Position numbers and translations under genes: made by a program. Shown here piece after piece: positions 15,356 through 24,755 of a stretch of DNA of 64,000 nt. Location of the stretch: assembly GCF_041432775.1 (NCBI RefSeq), contig NZ_JAPWAG010000010.1, forward strand, positions 18,957 through 82,956. Reading direction: 5' to 3'. This DNA is from Pauljensenia sp902373545. Lineage in GTDB: Bacteria; Actinomycetota; Actinomycetes; Actinomycetales; Actinomycetaceae. How positions within the stretch are numbered: position 1 is the first letter of the stretch; every line of letters starts with the position of its first letter. The notes beneath the pieces are model-generated. The model saw only the letters and a program-made list of their open reading frames with translations, had not been told where the DNA came from and did not search any database.

Positions 15356-18300
15356 GTTTTCCCCGCCCGCGCGGGGATGAGCCGTGGGCACAGATTACCG
15401 AGGCCGCGTGCTACGGGTTTTCCCCGCCCGCGCGGGGATGAGCCCACGCACCCAGGCGTCATGCGCGCATGGGCGCGGTTTTCCCCGCCCGCGCGGGGAT
15501 GAGCCCGCGTATACCTTTCGACAGGCCCGTGGTCAAGTGTTTTCCCCGCCCGCGCGGGGATGAGCCCCCCGGACGCCACAAACGACCGGTGAGTACCTTG
15601 TTTTCCCCGCCCGCGCGGGGATGAGCCGTTGACAGGCACCTAGCACCTTGATAGACTTAAGTTTTCCCCGCCCGCGCGGGGATGAGCCTAGATTCGAGTG
15701 TATTACGTGTAATAAAAATGCGTTTTCCCCGCCCGCGCGGGGATGAGCCCACTTTGGTGGTCCTGGTTTGTATTCGACAGGGGTTTTCCCCGCCCGCGCG
15801 GGGATGAGCCCATGCAACCTATCCTCCCAAACTATCCACATCTGTTTTCCCCGCCCGCGCGGGGATGAGCCGGGGGGTAGAAGCGAGTTTCAGGGGGTGG
15901 GCAGGTTTTCCCCGCCCGCGCGGGGATGAGCCCGATCTTTGTGAACTGAATTACACACGGGGGCAGTTTTCCCCGCCCGCGCGGGGATGAGCCGCCCGCG
16001 GCGTCGAGGCGGGCGAGTGCCGCTCGGTTTTCCCCGCCCGCGCGGGGATGAGCCTGCCCGTCTGGTGCTTGCCAAACGTGCGTTGCCGTTTTCCCCGCCC
16101 GCGCGGGGATGAGCCGTGCCCACGCATCCTGAGTGTGACTCAGAGTTTGTTTTCCCCGCCCGCGCGGGGATGAGCCATACCCCCCTGAAAAATCAACACA
16201 CAATGCATTGTTTTCCCCGCCCGCGCGGGGATGAGCCCCCCGGACGGACGCCACAAACGACCGGCGAGTAGTTTTCCCCGCCCGCGCGGGGATGAGCCCC
16301 CAGCTCCCAGCCGATAGACTTAAGTCACCAAGTTTTCCCCGCCCGCGCGGGGATGAGCCGCTTATCAAGTTGACAGGCACCTAGCACCTTGGTTTTCCCC
16401 GCCCGCGCGGGGATGAGCCGGGGGTGAAAGTCGCTGAGATGGCCGTAGCGTAGTTTTCCCCGCCCGCGCGGGGATGAGCCGTCAAAAGCAGCGATGAATA
16501 CGCTAGCCTGTACGTTTTCCCCGCCCGCGCGGGGATGAGCCGTGAGGAGACAAGAGTGAGTTATATCGACCAGAGTTTTCCCCGCCCGCGCGGGGATGAG
16601 CCCGGCTCCAGCCTCACCTACCAGAACGTAAACGAGTTTTCCCCGCCCGCGCGGGGATGAGCCTCATCTCGACGCCGGGACCCGGTCTGACCGTAAGTTT
16701 TCCCCGCCCGCGCGGGGATGAGCCCTTGCGCGTGTACATCGTCGCGCCCGTGATCGTGTTTTCCCCGCCCGCGCGGGGATGAGCCCGCGATCGCGCCCCT
16801 GGCTGCACTGGCCGCTGCGTTTTCCCCGCCCGCGCGGGGATGAGCCGCCTCCAATGCCCACAGCAGCGGCCAGTGCAGCGTTTTCCCCGCCCGCGCGGGG
16901 ATGAGCCTCACGGGCGTGACGTTGTTTGTCCAGAACTCAGGTTTTCCCCGCCCGCGCGGGGATGAGCCTCGGTCGTAGAGGCGGCTCCTTCCCCCTGGTC
17001 AGTTTTCCCCGCCCGCGCGGGGATGAGCCGGGCATCGTACAGCTCTTGATTCGGGTGATGGAGTTTTCCCCGCCCGCGCGGGGATGAGCCCCAAAGCACC
17101 AACGCCGGCGTTTTCGCCAGGTGGTTTTCCCCGCCCGCGCGGGGATGAGCCGCTGCAGAGGGCGCGGGCCGCAGCTTCACGACGGTTTTCCCCGCCCGCG
17201 CGGGGATGAGCCCCGCGTGTGTGTGTGCGAGGGTGAGGCGACAGGGTTTTCCCCGCCCGCGCGGGGATGAGCCCTGAAAAAAGTCAAGGTTTTTATGGTG
17301 TGAAACGTTTTCCCCGCCCGCGCGGGGATGAGCCTCGGCTGGCCAAAATCCGACCTCACCAAGGCTGGTTTTCCCCGCCCGCGCGGGGATGAGCCCAGTT
17401 GTGTGCCCGCACCATCCTTGATGGTGCGGTTTTCCCCGCCCGCGCGGGGATGAGCCCACCCCGACAGGCACAGTCGCCCGCCGGACAGCGTTTTCCCCGC
17501 CCGCGCGGGGATGAGCCCTATGGGCTGCCAAGAGCCTACCCGCTCTCATAGTTTTCCCCGCCCGCGCGGGGATGAGCCTGAGGGGCTGCGGCGTTTGGTT
17601 CGCGACGCTGTTGTTTTCCCCGCCCGCGCGGGGATGAGCCCGACAAGACCGAGACCCCGCGCATCAAGCACGCGTTTTCCCCGCCCGCGCGGGGATGAGC
17701 CGCACCGTGACATCACGGGATTCGAGTCCGCATGGTTTTCCCCGCCCGCGCGGGGATGAGCCCTGCCTTGGGGCGCAGGACTGCGCCGCCGTAGAGTTTT
17801 CCCCGCCCGCGCGGGGATGAGCCCAAAGACGATCAAGCTCAACATCTTTGAGCTGTGTTTTCCCCGCCCGCGCGGGGATGAGCCTTGTCTTTGTCTGCGC
17901 GGATCCCGTGACGGTGAGTTTTCCCCGCCCGCGCGGGGATGAGCCCTCACGGCCCCTAAGCGGTCCCCAACCGATCCGGTTTTCCCCGCCCGCGCGGGGA
18001 TGAGCCACTGCGGCCTCTGCGTCGTTGCTTCGACGCAGCGGTTTTCCCCGCCCGCGTGGGGATGAGCCTCGGCGTCCTACAAGACGCCCACCGGGTCAAT
18101 GGTTTTCCCCGCCCGCGCGGGGATGAGCCAGGCAAGACCCTGCTCGTTGCGCGCCCGATAGACGTTTTCCCCGCCCGCGCGGGGATGAGCCCCGGGTGTT
18201 CACGAACGCGGGCGCCCGCGCGATGTTTTCCCCGCCCGCGCGGGGATGAGCCGCCGTCGATCACCAGGCGACCGGCGGGCGTGAGGTTTTCCCCGCCCGC

Positions 18301-20084
18301 GCGGGGATGAGCCGCCGGGGCCAGCGCGTCATTCACCGCGCCCCTAGTTTTCCCCGCCCGCGCGGGGATGAGCCGAAACGGCGACTTGCCCCAGCCACGA
18401 GGCCGCGGTTTTCCCCGCCCGCGCGGGGATGAGCCTTGGGAAGAATGGCTCACGTTCATCGCGAGTTTGTTTTCCCCGCCCGCGCGGGGATGAGCCCTGC
18501 TCCTGCGATGGCCTGAATTTCGCGGGTATGTTTTCCCCGCCCGCGCGGGGATGAGCCCGTACAGGGGCACCCAAAAAACAGAGATTGAGGGTTTTCCCCG
18601 CCCGCGCGGGGATGAGCCGCTGGCCGTCCTCGTCCACGACCACCAGCGTATGTTTTCCCCGCCCGCGCGGGGATGAGCCGTCGGCGCGGTCCTGCTCGGT
18701 CCAAGCGGCGACGTTTTCCCCGCCCGCGCGGGGATGAGCCGGCGGCGGTTGCGGCGATCCGAGCGCCGAAGGTGTTTTCCCCCGCCCGCGCGGGGATGAG
18801 CCGAAGCCGCCGAGCGCGACCCGTACAGCGACGAAGTTTTCCCCGCCCGCGCGGGGATGAGCCCGGACACGCCGGCGGCAGCCACACGATCGCGCGGTTT
18901 TCCCCGCCCGCGCGGGGATGAGCCCAGTGTTGTTGTGCCGTTTCAGGCCCAATGGCGGTTTTCCCCGCCCGCGCGGGGATGAGCCCGTTGGAGGAGGCTC
19001 TTGCCCGTGACCCTCACGGGTTTTCCCCGCCCGCGCGGGGATGAGCCGGACAGGGAGTGCCTCACCAACGGCACGACCAAGTTTTCCCCGCCCGCGCGGG
19101 GATGAGCCTTCGTGTCGCAGGGGCAGCGTCTGCGGGGAACGGTTTTCCCCGCCCGCGCGGGGATGAGCCGGGACCGAGATGCGCGGGGCCTGCGTATTGA
19201 CGGTTTTCCCCGCCCGCGCGGGGATGAGCCGGCCCGATTGTTTGAGGGCTGCGCCGAGGTCAGGTTTTCCCCGCCCGCGCGGGGATGAGCCCGCCGTGCA
19301 CGTGTGGAGGAGCTGCAGGGGCGCGTTTTCCCCGCCCGCGCGGGGATGAGCCGGCCGGGCCTAGTTGCTCGCCGACTGCGTTGACGTTTTCCCCGCCCGC
19401 GCGGGGATGAGCCCCCCATCTCCGAGGCCAATCGCACCGCCAAGTGGTTTTCCCCGCCCGCGCGGGGATGAGCCCAAACTATAGCTCTCGGTTCATGTCT
19501 CCCCGCGGTTTTCCCCGCCCGCGCGGGGATGAGCCGTTCCCGTTGGCGAGGATATCCCAGATACCTTGGTTTTCCCCGCCCGCGCGGGGATGAGCCCAAC
19601 GAAACGTTCAGGGCGGCGGTAGATGCCGCGTTTTCCCCGCCCGCGCGGGGATAAGCCCGTCCCAGATCGGACGAGAGCGATGACAATCTCGTTTTCCCCG
19701 CCCGCGCGGGGATGAGCCCGGGGCCAGCGTCCTCCCAGTCCAGGTCAATCTGTTTTCCCCGCCCGCGCGGGGATGAGCCCCCCACGTTCCGTGATTCTCG
19801 CCAGGTCAATGGGTTTTCCCCGCCCGCGCGGGGATGAGCCTCGGGATGCGTCCGGCGTTCCAGCGTTTCACCGGTTTTCCCCGCCCACGCGGGGATGAGC
19901 CCGACGAGGTCAGGCATGCGCGATCACCTGCACCGTTTTCCCCGCCCGCGCGGGGATGAGCCGCCCAGCAGGGTGAGCCCGCCGCGGCTGATTCCGTTTT
20001 CCCCGCCCATGCGGGGATGAGCCGGCGTTGCCGCCCCAGGTGGATGCGGCGGCTACGTTTTCCCCGCCCACGCGGGGATGAGTT
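15356..20084 (+). CRISPR. Type I-E CRISPR array, 78 repeats and 77 spacers
   Basis: 28-nt repeats (GTTTTCCCCGC, CCGC loop, GCGGGG, handle ATGAGCC) alternate with 33-nt spacers at a 61-bp period. Spacer 17 is 32 nt; spacers 37, 44, 46 and 60 are 34 nt. Orientation is plus, from the handle position and because degenerate repeats collect at the far end (19874, 19996, 20057). Other variants are 18041 (stem C to T), 18774 (extra C) and 19630 (ATAAGCC). The first repeat starts 18 bp after cas2. Spacers 5 and 17 overlap and imply an AA PAM. The 28/33 geometry matches type I-E systems with AA PAMs. Confidence 0.98.
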
Positions 20085-20112
20085 GTTCTCGAAATAGTGA
20101 TACGGTACGCAT

Positions 20113-20166
20113 GAAGGTGGCAGCCAGCCCACCTGGGAGTGATCCCCGGGCAGGTGGGCCACCTTC
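20113..20166. other. Two-part hairpin in the array trailer
   Basis: Between the last repeat and a further degenerate repeat, GAAGGTGG (20113-20120) pairs with CCACCTTC (20159-20166). CCCACCTG (20128-20135) pairs with CAGGTGGG (20151-20158), with a 7-nt bulge on the left arm. There is no U-tract. It may end array transcription or be a remnant of inserted DNA. The rest of 20085-20362 holds no gene. Confidence 0.5.
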
Positions 20167-20178
20167 GCTGCATTATGC

Positions 20179-20200
20179 GTTTTTCCCGCCCACGCGGGGA
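20179..20200 (+). repeat. Isolated degenerate CRISPR repeat
   Basis: GTTTTTCCCGCCCACGCGGGGA resembles the terminal array repeats (CCCACGCGGGG) but lacks the ATGAGCC handle. It lies 94 bp beyond the last repeat, more than one spacer length. It is probably a decayed leader-distal repeat left after spacer loss or insertion. Confidence 0.6.
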
Positions 20201-20362
20201 GACGTGAACCGAGAAGTTTAGGTTGTTCAACGTCACACTAGGTGTATCTGCCGTGATTGCCCCTCAGATACATTTGAGAGATGAGCGGGCAGTCAGTGGG
20301 TGAAGTAAGAGAAGAAAAAGAACGTGATACGTATCTCAGGCATCGCTCCGCGCTGTAAAACC

Positions 20363-20390
20363 AAAAATCCCCGAAGCATGAGCTTCGGGG
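20363..20390 (-). terminator. Intrinsic terminator of the tRNA cluster
   Basis: Read on the minus strand, CCCCGAAGC and GCTTCGGGG form a 9-bp stem with a 4-nt loop, followed by ATTTTT. It lies 9 bp downstream of tRNA-Phe, the last tRNA of the three-gene transcript. Confidence 0.85.
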
Positions 20391-20398
20391 CTTGCTGG

Positions 20399-20471
20399 TG
20401 GCTCCGACCGGCGTCGATCCGGTGACCTTTCGATTTTCAGTCGAACGCTCTACCAACTGAGCTACAGAGCC
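20399..20471 (-). tRNA. tRNA-Phe (GAA)
   Basis: 73 nt. The acceptor stem pairs GGCTCTG with CGGAGCC, and the discriminator is A. The anticodon loop CTGAAAA lies between TTCGA and TCGAA, giving anticodon GAA. The T-arm contains GGATCGACGCC, an unusual GATCGAC in place of GTTCGA. CCA is not fully encoded. It is the last tRNA in the Glu-Asp-Phe cluster. Confidence 0.93.
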
Positions 20472-20499
20472 AAGACCTGAACCGATTAGGTCTGGTCGG

Positions 20500-20573
20500 C
20501 GACCCCGACGGGACTTGAACCCGCGACCTCCGCCGTGACAGGGCGGCGCGCTAACCAACTGCGCTACGGGGCC
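20500..20573 (-). tRNA. tRNA-Asp (GTC)
   Basis: 74 nt. Acceptor GGCCCCG pairs with CGGGGTC, and the discriminator G is the aspartate identity base. The anticodon loop CTGTCAC between CCGCC and GGCGG reads GTC. The T-loop is GTTCAAG. It is the middle gene of the cluster. Confidence 0.95.
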
Positions 20574-20626
20574 TTACAATAGGTAAGACCTATTAAATTA
20601 TGCCGTTCACAACTGCGACCGGCTGG

Positions 20627-20699
<73 letters not shown>

Positions 20700-20861
20700 C
20701 TGTTGGCCGTCGAACTGGCGTCCGAAGACGGGATATATCTTAGGCAGAGGTTCGTCGATACGTCAAAACGAAATCGAGTGACGAGCGACACGTTACATGA
20801 AAATGTTGCAATTGTGCGGAATTCACAGGATTTCATCAGCTAGTCGTCCTACCCTTAATCC

Positions 20862-23800
20862 ATGATTCTGTCACCAGTACTCGGTGCCCTCGCCCAAGCG
20901 TCCGATGCGCTCACGCTCGCCGCCGCAGATCCGCAATCCGGCGCAGAGGCAGCCGTCGACACCACCATCGACGTCACCCTCCTGTTCCTCGGGCCCATCA
21001 TCGGAGCCTGCCTGGGTGTTGTCGCGTCGATCGTCCTGTCCGTCCTCGCACGCAGGGCACTTGCTAAGTCCGCCATGGCCTCGTCGATCCTGAACCGCGT
21101 GCGCCGCCCCGCCCACTTTGCGTTCGCGACGTGGGGAGCGTGGGTTGGCCTCGGCATTGCGCTCGTGAATCCGCGGTTGACGGATTGGGGTGGCGCCTCC
21201 GTCACGACGTTCCTCATGCACCTGCTCCTCATCGTGGGCCTGGCGTGCATGACGTGGATGGGCTACTCCGCCGCGTGGGTCTTCGAGGACGCAGCAAAGG
21301 CCCGCCAAACATCCGACAACGGCCTCTCGCGCCGCTTCGAGACTCGCGCCCAGGTCCTGCGGCGCTTCGCCCAGGTGGTCATCGCCGTCGTGGGTACGCT
21401 CGCCATCATCGGGACCTTCGAGGCCGCGCGCCATGCCATGACGACCGTCCTGGCGTCCGCCGGTGTCATCTCGGTGATCTTCGGTCTCGCCGCGCAGCAG
21501 ACACTCGGTAACGTCTTCGCCGGCTTGCAGCTGGCCTTCACTGACGCGATCCGCGTGGGTGACGTCGTGGTCGCCGGCGATAAGAAGGAAACCGGCTCGG
21601 TCGAGGAGATCACGCTGTCCTACGTGGTCGTGCGCATCTGGGACGAGCGCCGCCTCATCATCCCCTGCCGCTACTTCACGCAGACCCCCTTCGAGAACTG
21701 GACGCGCCGCGCCGCCGCCCAGCTGGGCACGGTCGAACTCAAGCTTGACTGGTCCGCGCCCATGACGCTGATTCGCGCCAAGGTTGAAAAGCTCCTGGCC
21801 GCCACCGACCTGTGGGACGGGCGCACGTGGGGCGTGCAGATCACCGCCTCCGACGAGTACACGGTGACCGTGCGCGTGCTCGCGTCTGCGAAGAACTCGG
21901 GCGACCTCTCCGACCTGCGCGCCTACCTGCGCGAGCACCTCATCACGTGGATCGTCACTGAGGAGCCGTGGGCGCGCCCCGCCCAGCGCATCGAGCCTCT
22001 CCAGACCGTCGCCGTCGAGCAGGATATGAGTCGCGAGCGCATCGCGCGCCTGGCCGCTGAGCTCGCCGGGATCTCGGGCACGAACGAGGCCGTGGCTGCG
22101 ACGGGCAGTTCGTCTGTTCTTCGTGGGGCCGAGGCACGCGAGTCTGCGGGTGGCACCCTGGGTGGCGCGGCCGCCGCGGAAGGCGCCGCGGGAACCGTGC
22201 GCGAGCAGCCCAAGGATGCGGCGCACGCCGCGCGCATGGTGGCTGCCCGCCGCAAGGCCAAGCGTGCCCGTCGCCGCGCGATGGCCGACCGTCAGCGCGA
22301 ACTGGCCGACGGCAAGGCGCCCGCGCCCGACGAGACGCAGGTGATTTCCAAGTCCGCGCTACGCAAGATCATCGAGGCCGCCGGCAACAAGAATCCGCAG
22401 CTCACGCAGACCCTGACGGCCACGTCCATCGGCCGCGGTGAGCGCTTCTTCTCCGGCTCCGCCGATGCCGACGAACGCGCGGCCGCCCTGTCTGGCCCCG
22501 GCGAGGAGGTCTTCGCCGAGCGCGAGGCCCACTCCCGCCGCGTCAAGGAGCGCCACGAGGCTCGCAAGCGCCGCGCTGACGAGGCCTTGGATGACGAGGC
22601 GACCGCGGCTCTGGCCGCCGTCGGCGTCGAGCCCGTCGAGTTCGACCGCGACACCGAGGCTGTCGAGCAGGCTCAGAACGAGCGCACCGATGCTCAGGCC
22701 GAGGCTCCGGCCGAGGGGTCTGCTCCGGAGGCTCCCGTCGCCGTGCCTCCCGCCCCTGCGGTCGCAGGCGCTGGCGCTGCTGGTTCCGTTGCTGCCGCTG
22801 CCATGACCGCCGCGAACGCCGCTGCGCAAGCAGCCTCGGCTCCCGCTGAGGACGCCGAGTCCGAGCATGTCAAGGCTGAGTCCGCCTCCGAGGAGCAGGA
22901 CAAGCCCGCCGAGAGCACGCCCGCCGAGAGCACGCCCGTCGAGACCGGCGAGGTCGAGGAGGCTGCGGCCCCCGTTTCCGTCGAGGACGTCAAGGCCTCG
23001 GATGCTGCCGCGGCGGATGCTGCCGCGGCGGAAGCTGTGGAGCAGGTCGAGCCTGCCCCGGAAACCGAGCCGATCGAGCCTGCCGCGGCTGATTCCGATG
23101 AGCCTGTCAAGGCTGAGGATGCTGCCTGCGTGGAGCCCGAGGTTGAGGTTGTCGAGGCCTCGGATCCTGCCGCGGCGGAAGCTGTGGAGCAGGTCGAGCC
23201 TGCCGCGGAAACCGAGCCGATCGAGCCTGCCGTTGCTGACTCCGATGAGCCTGTCAAGGCTGAGGACGCTGCCTGCGTGGAGCCCGAGGTTGAGGTTGTC
23301 GAGGCCTCGGATCCTGCCGTGGCGGAAGCTGTGGAGCAGGTCGAGCCTGCCGCTGAAACCGAGCCGATCGAGCCTGCCGTTGCTGACTCCGATGAGGCTG
23401 ACAAGCCGGAGGACGCGACGCCCGATGAGCAGGCGACCGACGGTGCTCCGGAGCGTGAAACATTCGTGAAACAGGATGACCAGGAGCTCCCAACAGCGGA
23501 AACGGGCAACACGGGCACGGCGAACATGGTGTTCGCAGGCAGGCCTGCGCTCGTGCCGCCGCCCGCGCCGACCCCCGCGGAGATGGCTGCCTCGAACGAT
23601 GGAGCTCCCGCGAATAAGCCGGAGGTCCAGGCGGCACCGGCAATGCCCGTGGCGCAGCCGGAGAAGCCCGAGGCTCCCGCAGCGCCGGCGCAGCCGGAAA
23701 CACCCGCGGCGCAGCCGGAAACGGCGTCGACGCCCGAGGAGCAGGAACAGCTGGATCAGTCGGAAGTCCTGGCAGACCCGGAGCCTCCGGCAGTGCCCGC

Positions 23801-24611
23801 CCAGCAGGAGGAAGCCCCCGCCCAGCAGGAGGAAGCCGTCGCCCCGGAGGCAGCCCCGGAGCCGCCGCCAGCGCCTGCGCAGCAGGAGGAAGCCCCTGTG
23901 GAGAGCTCGCCTGAGCCCGCGCAGGAGGAGCAAACCCCCGACGAGCCGTCCATCCACCCCGGCTGGTACGCGGTCGCCGAAGAGGCGCGCCTCGAGGAGG
24001 AAATCCGCCCGACGCCCAAGATGGCGCCGCCGCGCGTGTCCATCATGGACTTCTTCCCGGCGGTGGCCCCCACCGGCGCTGAAGCGGCTATGCTGCGTGC
24101 GGTCACGGGCCAGATGCCGGTTGTCGGGGACCACAAGGAGGACGAGGAATCCGCCTCCACTGACGAGGCCGTGGTTTCCTCCCTTGCATCCGCCGGGTCG
24201 GGCGACTCCGCCAAGGCTGAGCCCGCCAATGCTGAGCCCACCAAGGCTGAGCCTGCACAGGCGGTTGCCGCCGACAGTGAGAGCACGCAGGTTCTCCCGA
24301 CGCTTGAGGAGCCTCCCGTGCCCGACGAGACCCTCGTGATGGCGACGGCCGAGCAGGTGCCCACCGCGACGCAAGCCGCGCAAAAGTCCTCTGTGGGGGA
24401 GGATGCTTCCACGGAAAATGCTGACCAGAAGGAAACCTCTGCGGAGGGGCCTGGATCCAGCAAGGCCGTCGAACCCGTCAAGAGCGCCGAATCTGGAGAG
24501 GAAAAGTCCGAGAACGCTCCCGCGTCGAAGGGCTCGTCCAAGAAGGGCGGCTCGAAGAAGGGATCCAAGAAAAAGGGCTCGGGCAAGAAGCGTAAGTCTA
24601 AGAAAAAGTAA
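20862..24611 (+). CDS. MscS-type mechanosensitive channel with very long acidic tail
   Basis: The first 390 residues are a small-conductance mechanosensitive channel: several membrane helices (about 38-64, 80-100, 112-135, 165-190), the pore/beta region VIFGLAAQQTLGNVFAGLQL and IRVGDVVVAGDKKETGSVEE. It would release osmolytes under hypo-osmotic shock. About 850 more residues are Ala/Glu/Pro-rich and probably disordered, with a 49-residue tandem repeat. The last 25 residues are almost all Lys/Gly/Ser (KKGSGKKRKSKKK). Typical MscS proteins have 280-400 residues. The start has no clear binding site. It faces away from the tRNA cluster. Confidence 0.85.
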   Translation: MILSPVLGALAQASDALTLAAADPQSGAEAAVDTTIDVTLLFLGPIIGACLGVVASIVLSVLARRALAKSAMASSILNRVRRPAHFAFATWGAWVGLGIALVNPRLTDWGGASVTTFLMHLLLIVGLACMTWMGYSAAWVFEDAAKARQTSDNGLSRRFETRAQVLRRFAQVVIAVVGTLAIIGTFEAARHAMTTVLASAGVISVIFGLAAQQTLGNVFAGLQLAFTDAIRVGDVVVAGDKKETGSVEEITLSYVVVRIWDERRLIIPCRYFTQTPFENWTRRAAAQLGTVELKLDWSAPMTLIRAKVEKLLAATDLWDGRTWGVQITASDEYTVTVRVLASAKNSGDLSDLRAYLREHLITWIVTEEPWARPAQRIEPLQTVAVEQDMSRERIARLAAELAGISGTNEAVAATGSSSVLRGAEARESAGGTLGGAAAAEGAAGTVREQPKDAAHAARMVAARRKAKRARRRAMADRQRELADGKAPAPDETQVISKSALRKIIEAAGNKNPQLTQTLTATSIGRGERFFSGSADADERAAALSGPGEEVFAEREAHSRRVKERHEARKRRADEALDDEATAALAAVGVEPVEFDRDTEAVEQAQNERTDAQAEAPAEGSAPEAPVAVPPAPAVAGAGAAGSVAAAAMTAANAAAQAASAPAEDAESEHVKAESASEEQDKPAESTPAESTPVETGEVEEAAAPVSVEDVKASDAAAADAAAAEAVEQVEPAPETEPIEPAAADSDEPVKAEDAACVEPEVEVVEASDPAAAEAVEQVEPAAETEPIEPAVADSDEPVKAEDAACVEPEVEVVEASDPAVAEAVEQVEPAAETEPIEPAVADSDEADKPEDATPDEQATDGAPERETFVKQDDQELPTAETGNTGTANMVFAGRPALVPPPAPTPAEMAASNDGAPANKPEVQAAPAMPVAQPEKPEAPAAPAQPETPAAQPETASTPEEQEQLDQSEVLADPEPPAVPAQQEEAPAQQEEAVAPEAAPEPPPAPAQQEEAPVESSPEPAQEEQTPDEPSIHPGWYAVAEEARLEEEIRPTPKMAPPRVSIMDFFPAVAPTGAEAAMLRAVTGQMPVVGDHKEDEESASTDEAVVSSLASAGSGDSAKAEPANAEPTKAEPAQAVAADSESTQVLPTLEEPPVPDETLVMATAEQVPTATQAAQKSSVGEDASTENADQKETSAEGPGSSKAVEPVKSAESGEEKSENAPASKGSSKKGGSKKGSKKKGSGKKRKSKKK
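23031..23420 (+). repeat. 147-bp tandem repeat inside the MscS-like gene
   Basis: Units beginning GAAGCTGTGGAGCAGG occur at 23031, 23178 and 23325, exactly 147 bp (49 codons) apart. The third is partial. The encoded repeat contains EAVEQVEPA and VEVVEASDPA. Near-identity at the DNA level suggests recent slippage, so the copy number may vary between strains. Confidence 0.85.
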
Positions 24612-24755
24612 CGCTTCTCGCCCCGCCGACATCGAGAGATGAGCGGACCCCGCCAGGGGCCACGGCCTCGTCGATCAAACCGGCGAACCAACACCGCGCC
24701 GCCCGCGGCCGCACCCGAGAGTGCGCGCCCGCGGGCGGCGCGCGACAATGGAGGC

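Noticed and set aside
15628..15660. Similarity of GGTGCCTGTCAAC (complement in spacer 5) to the 13-bp stoperator of cluster A mycobacteriophages
   Set aside because: Three positions differ, the short motif is weak, and the host group differs. The promoter/operator reading is better supported by the sequence itself.
15301..20236. Long minus-strand frames across the array with repeated SSPRGRGK / LIPARAGKT / AHPRAGGEN motifs, and similar plus-strand frames with PRPRGDEP
   Set aside because: They are translations of the 28-nt repeat in three frames and change identity with each spacer. Such frames are often misannotated as hypothetical proteins.
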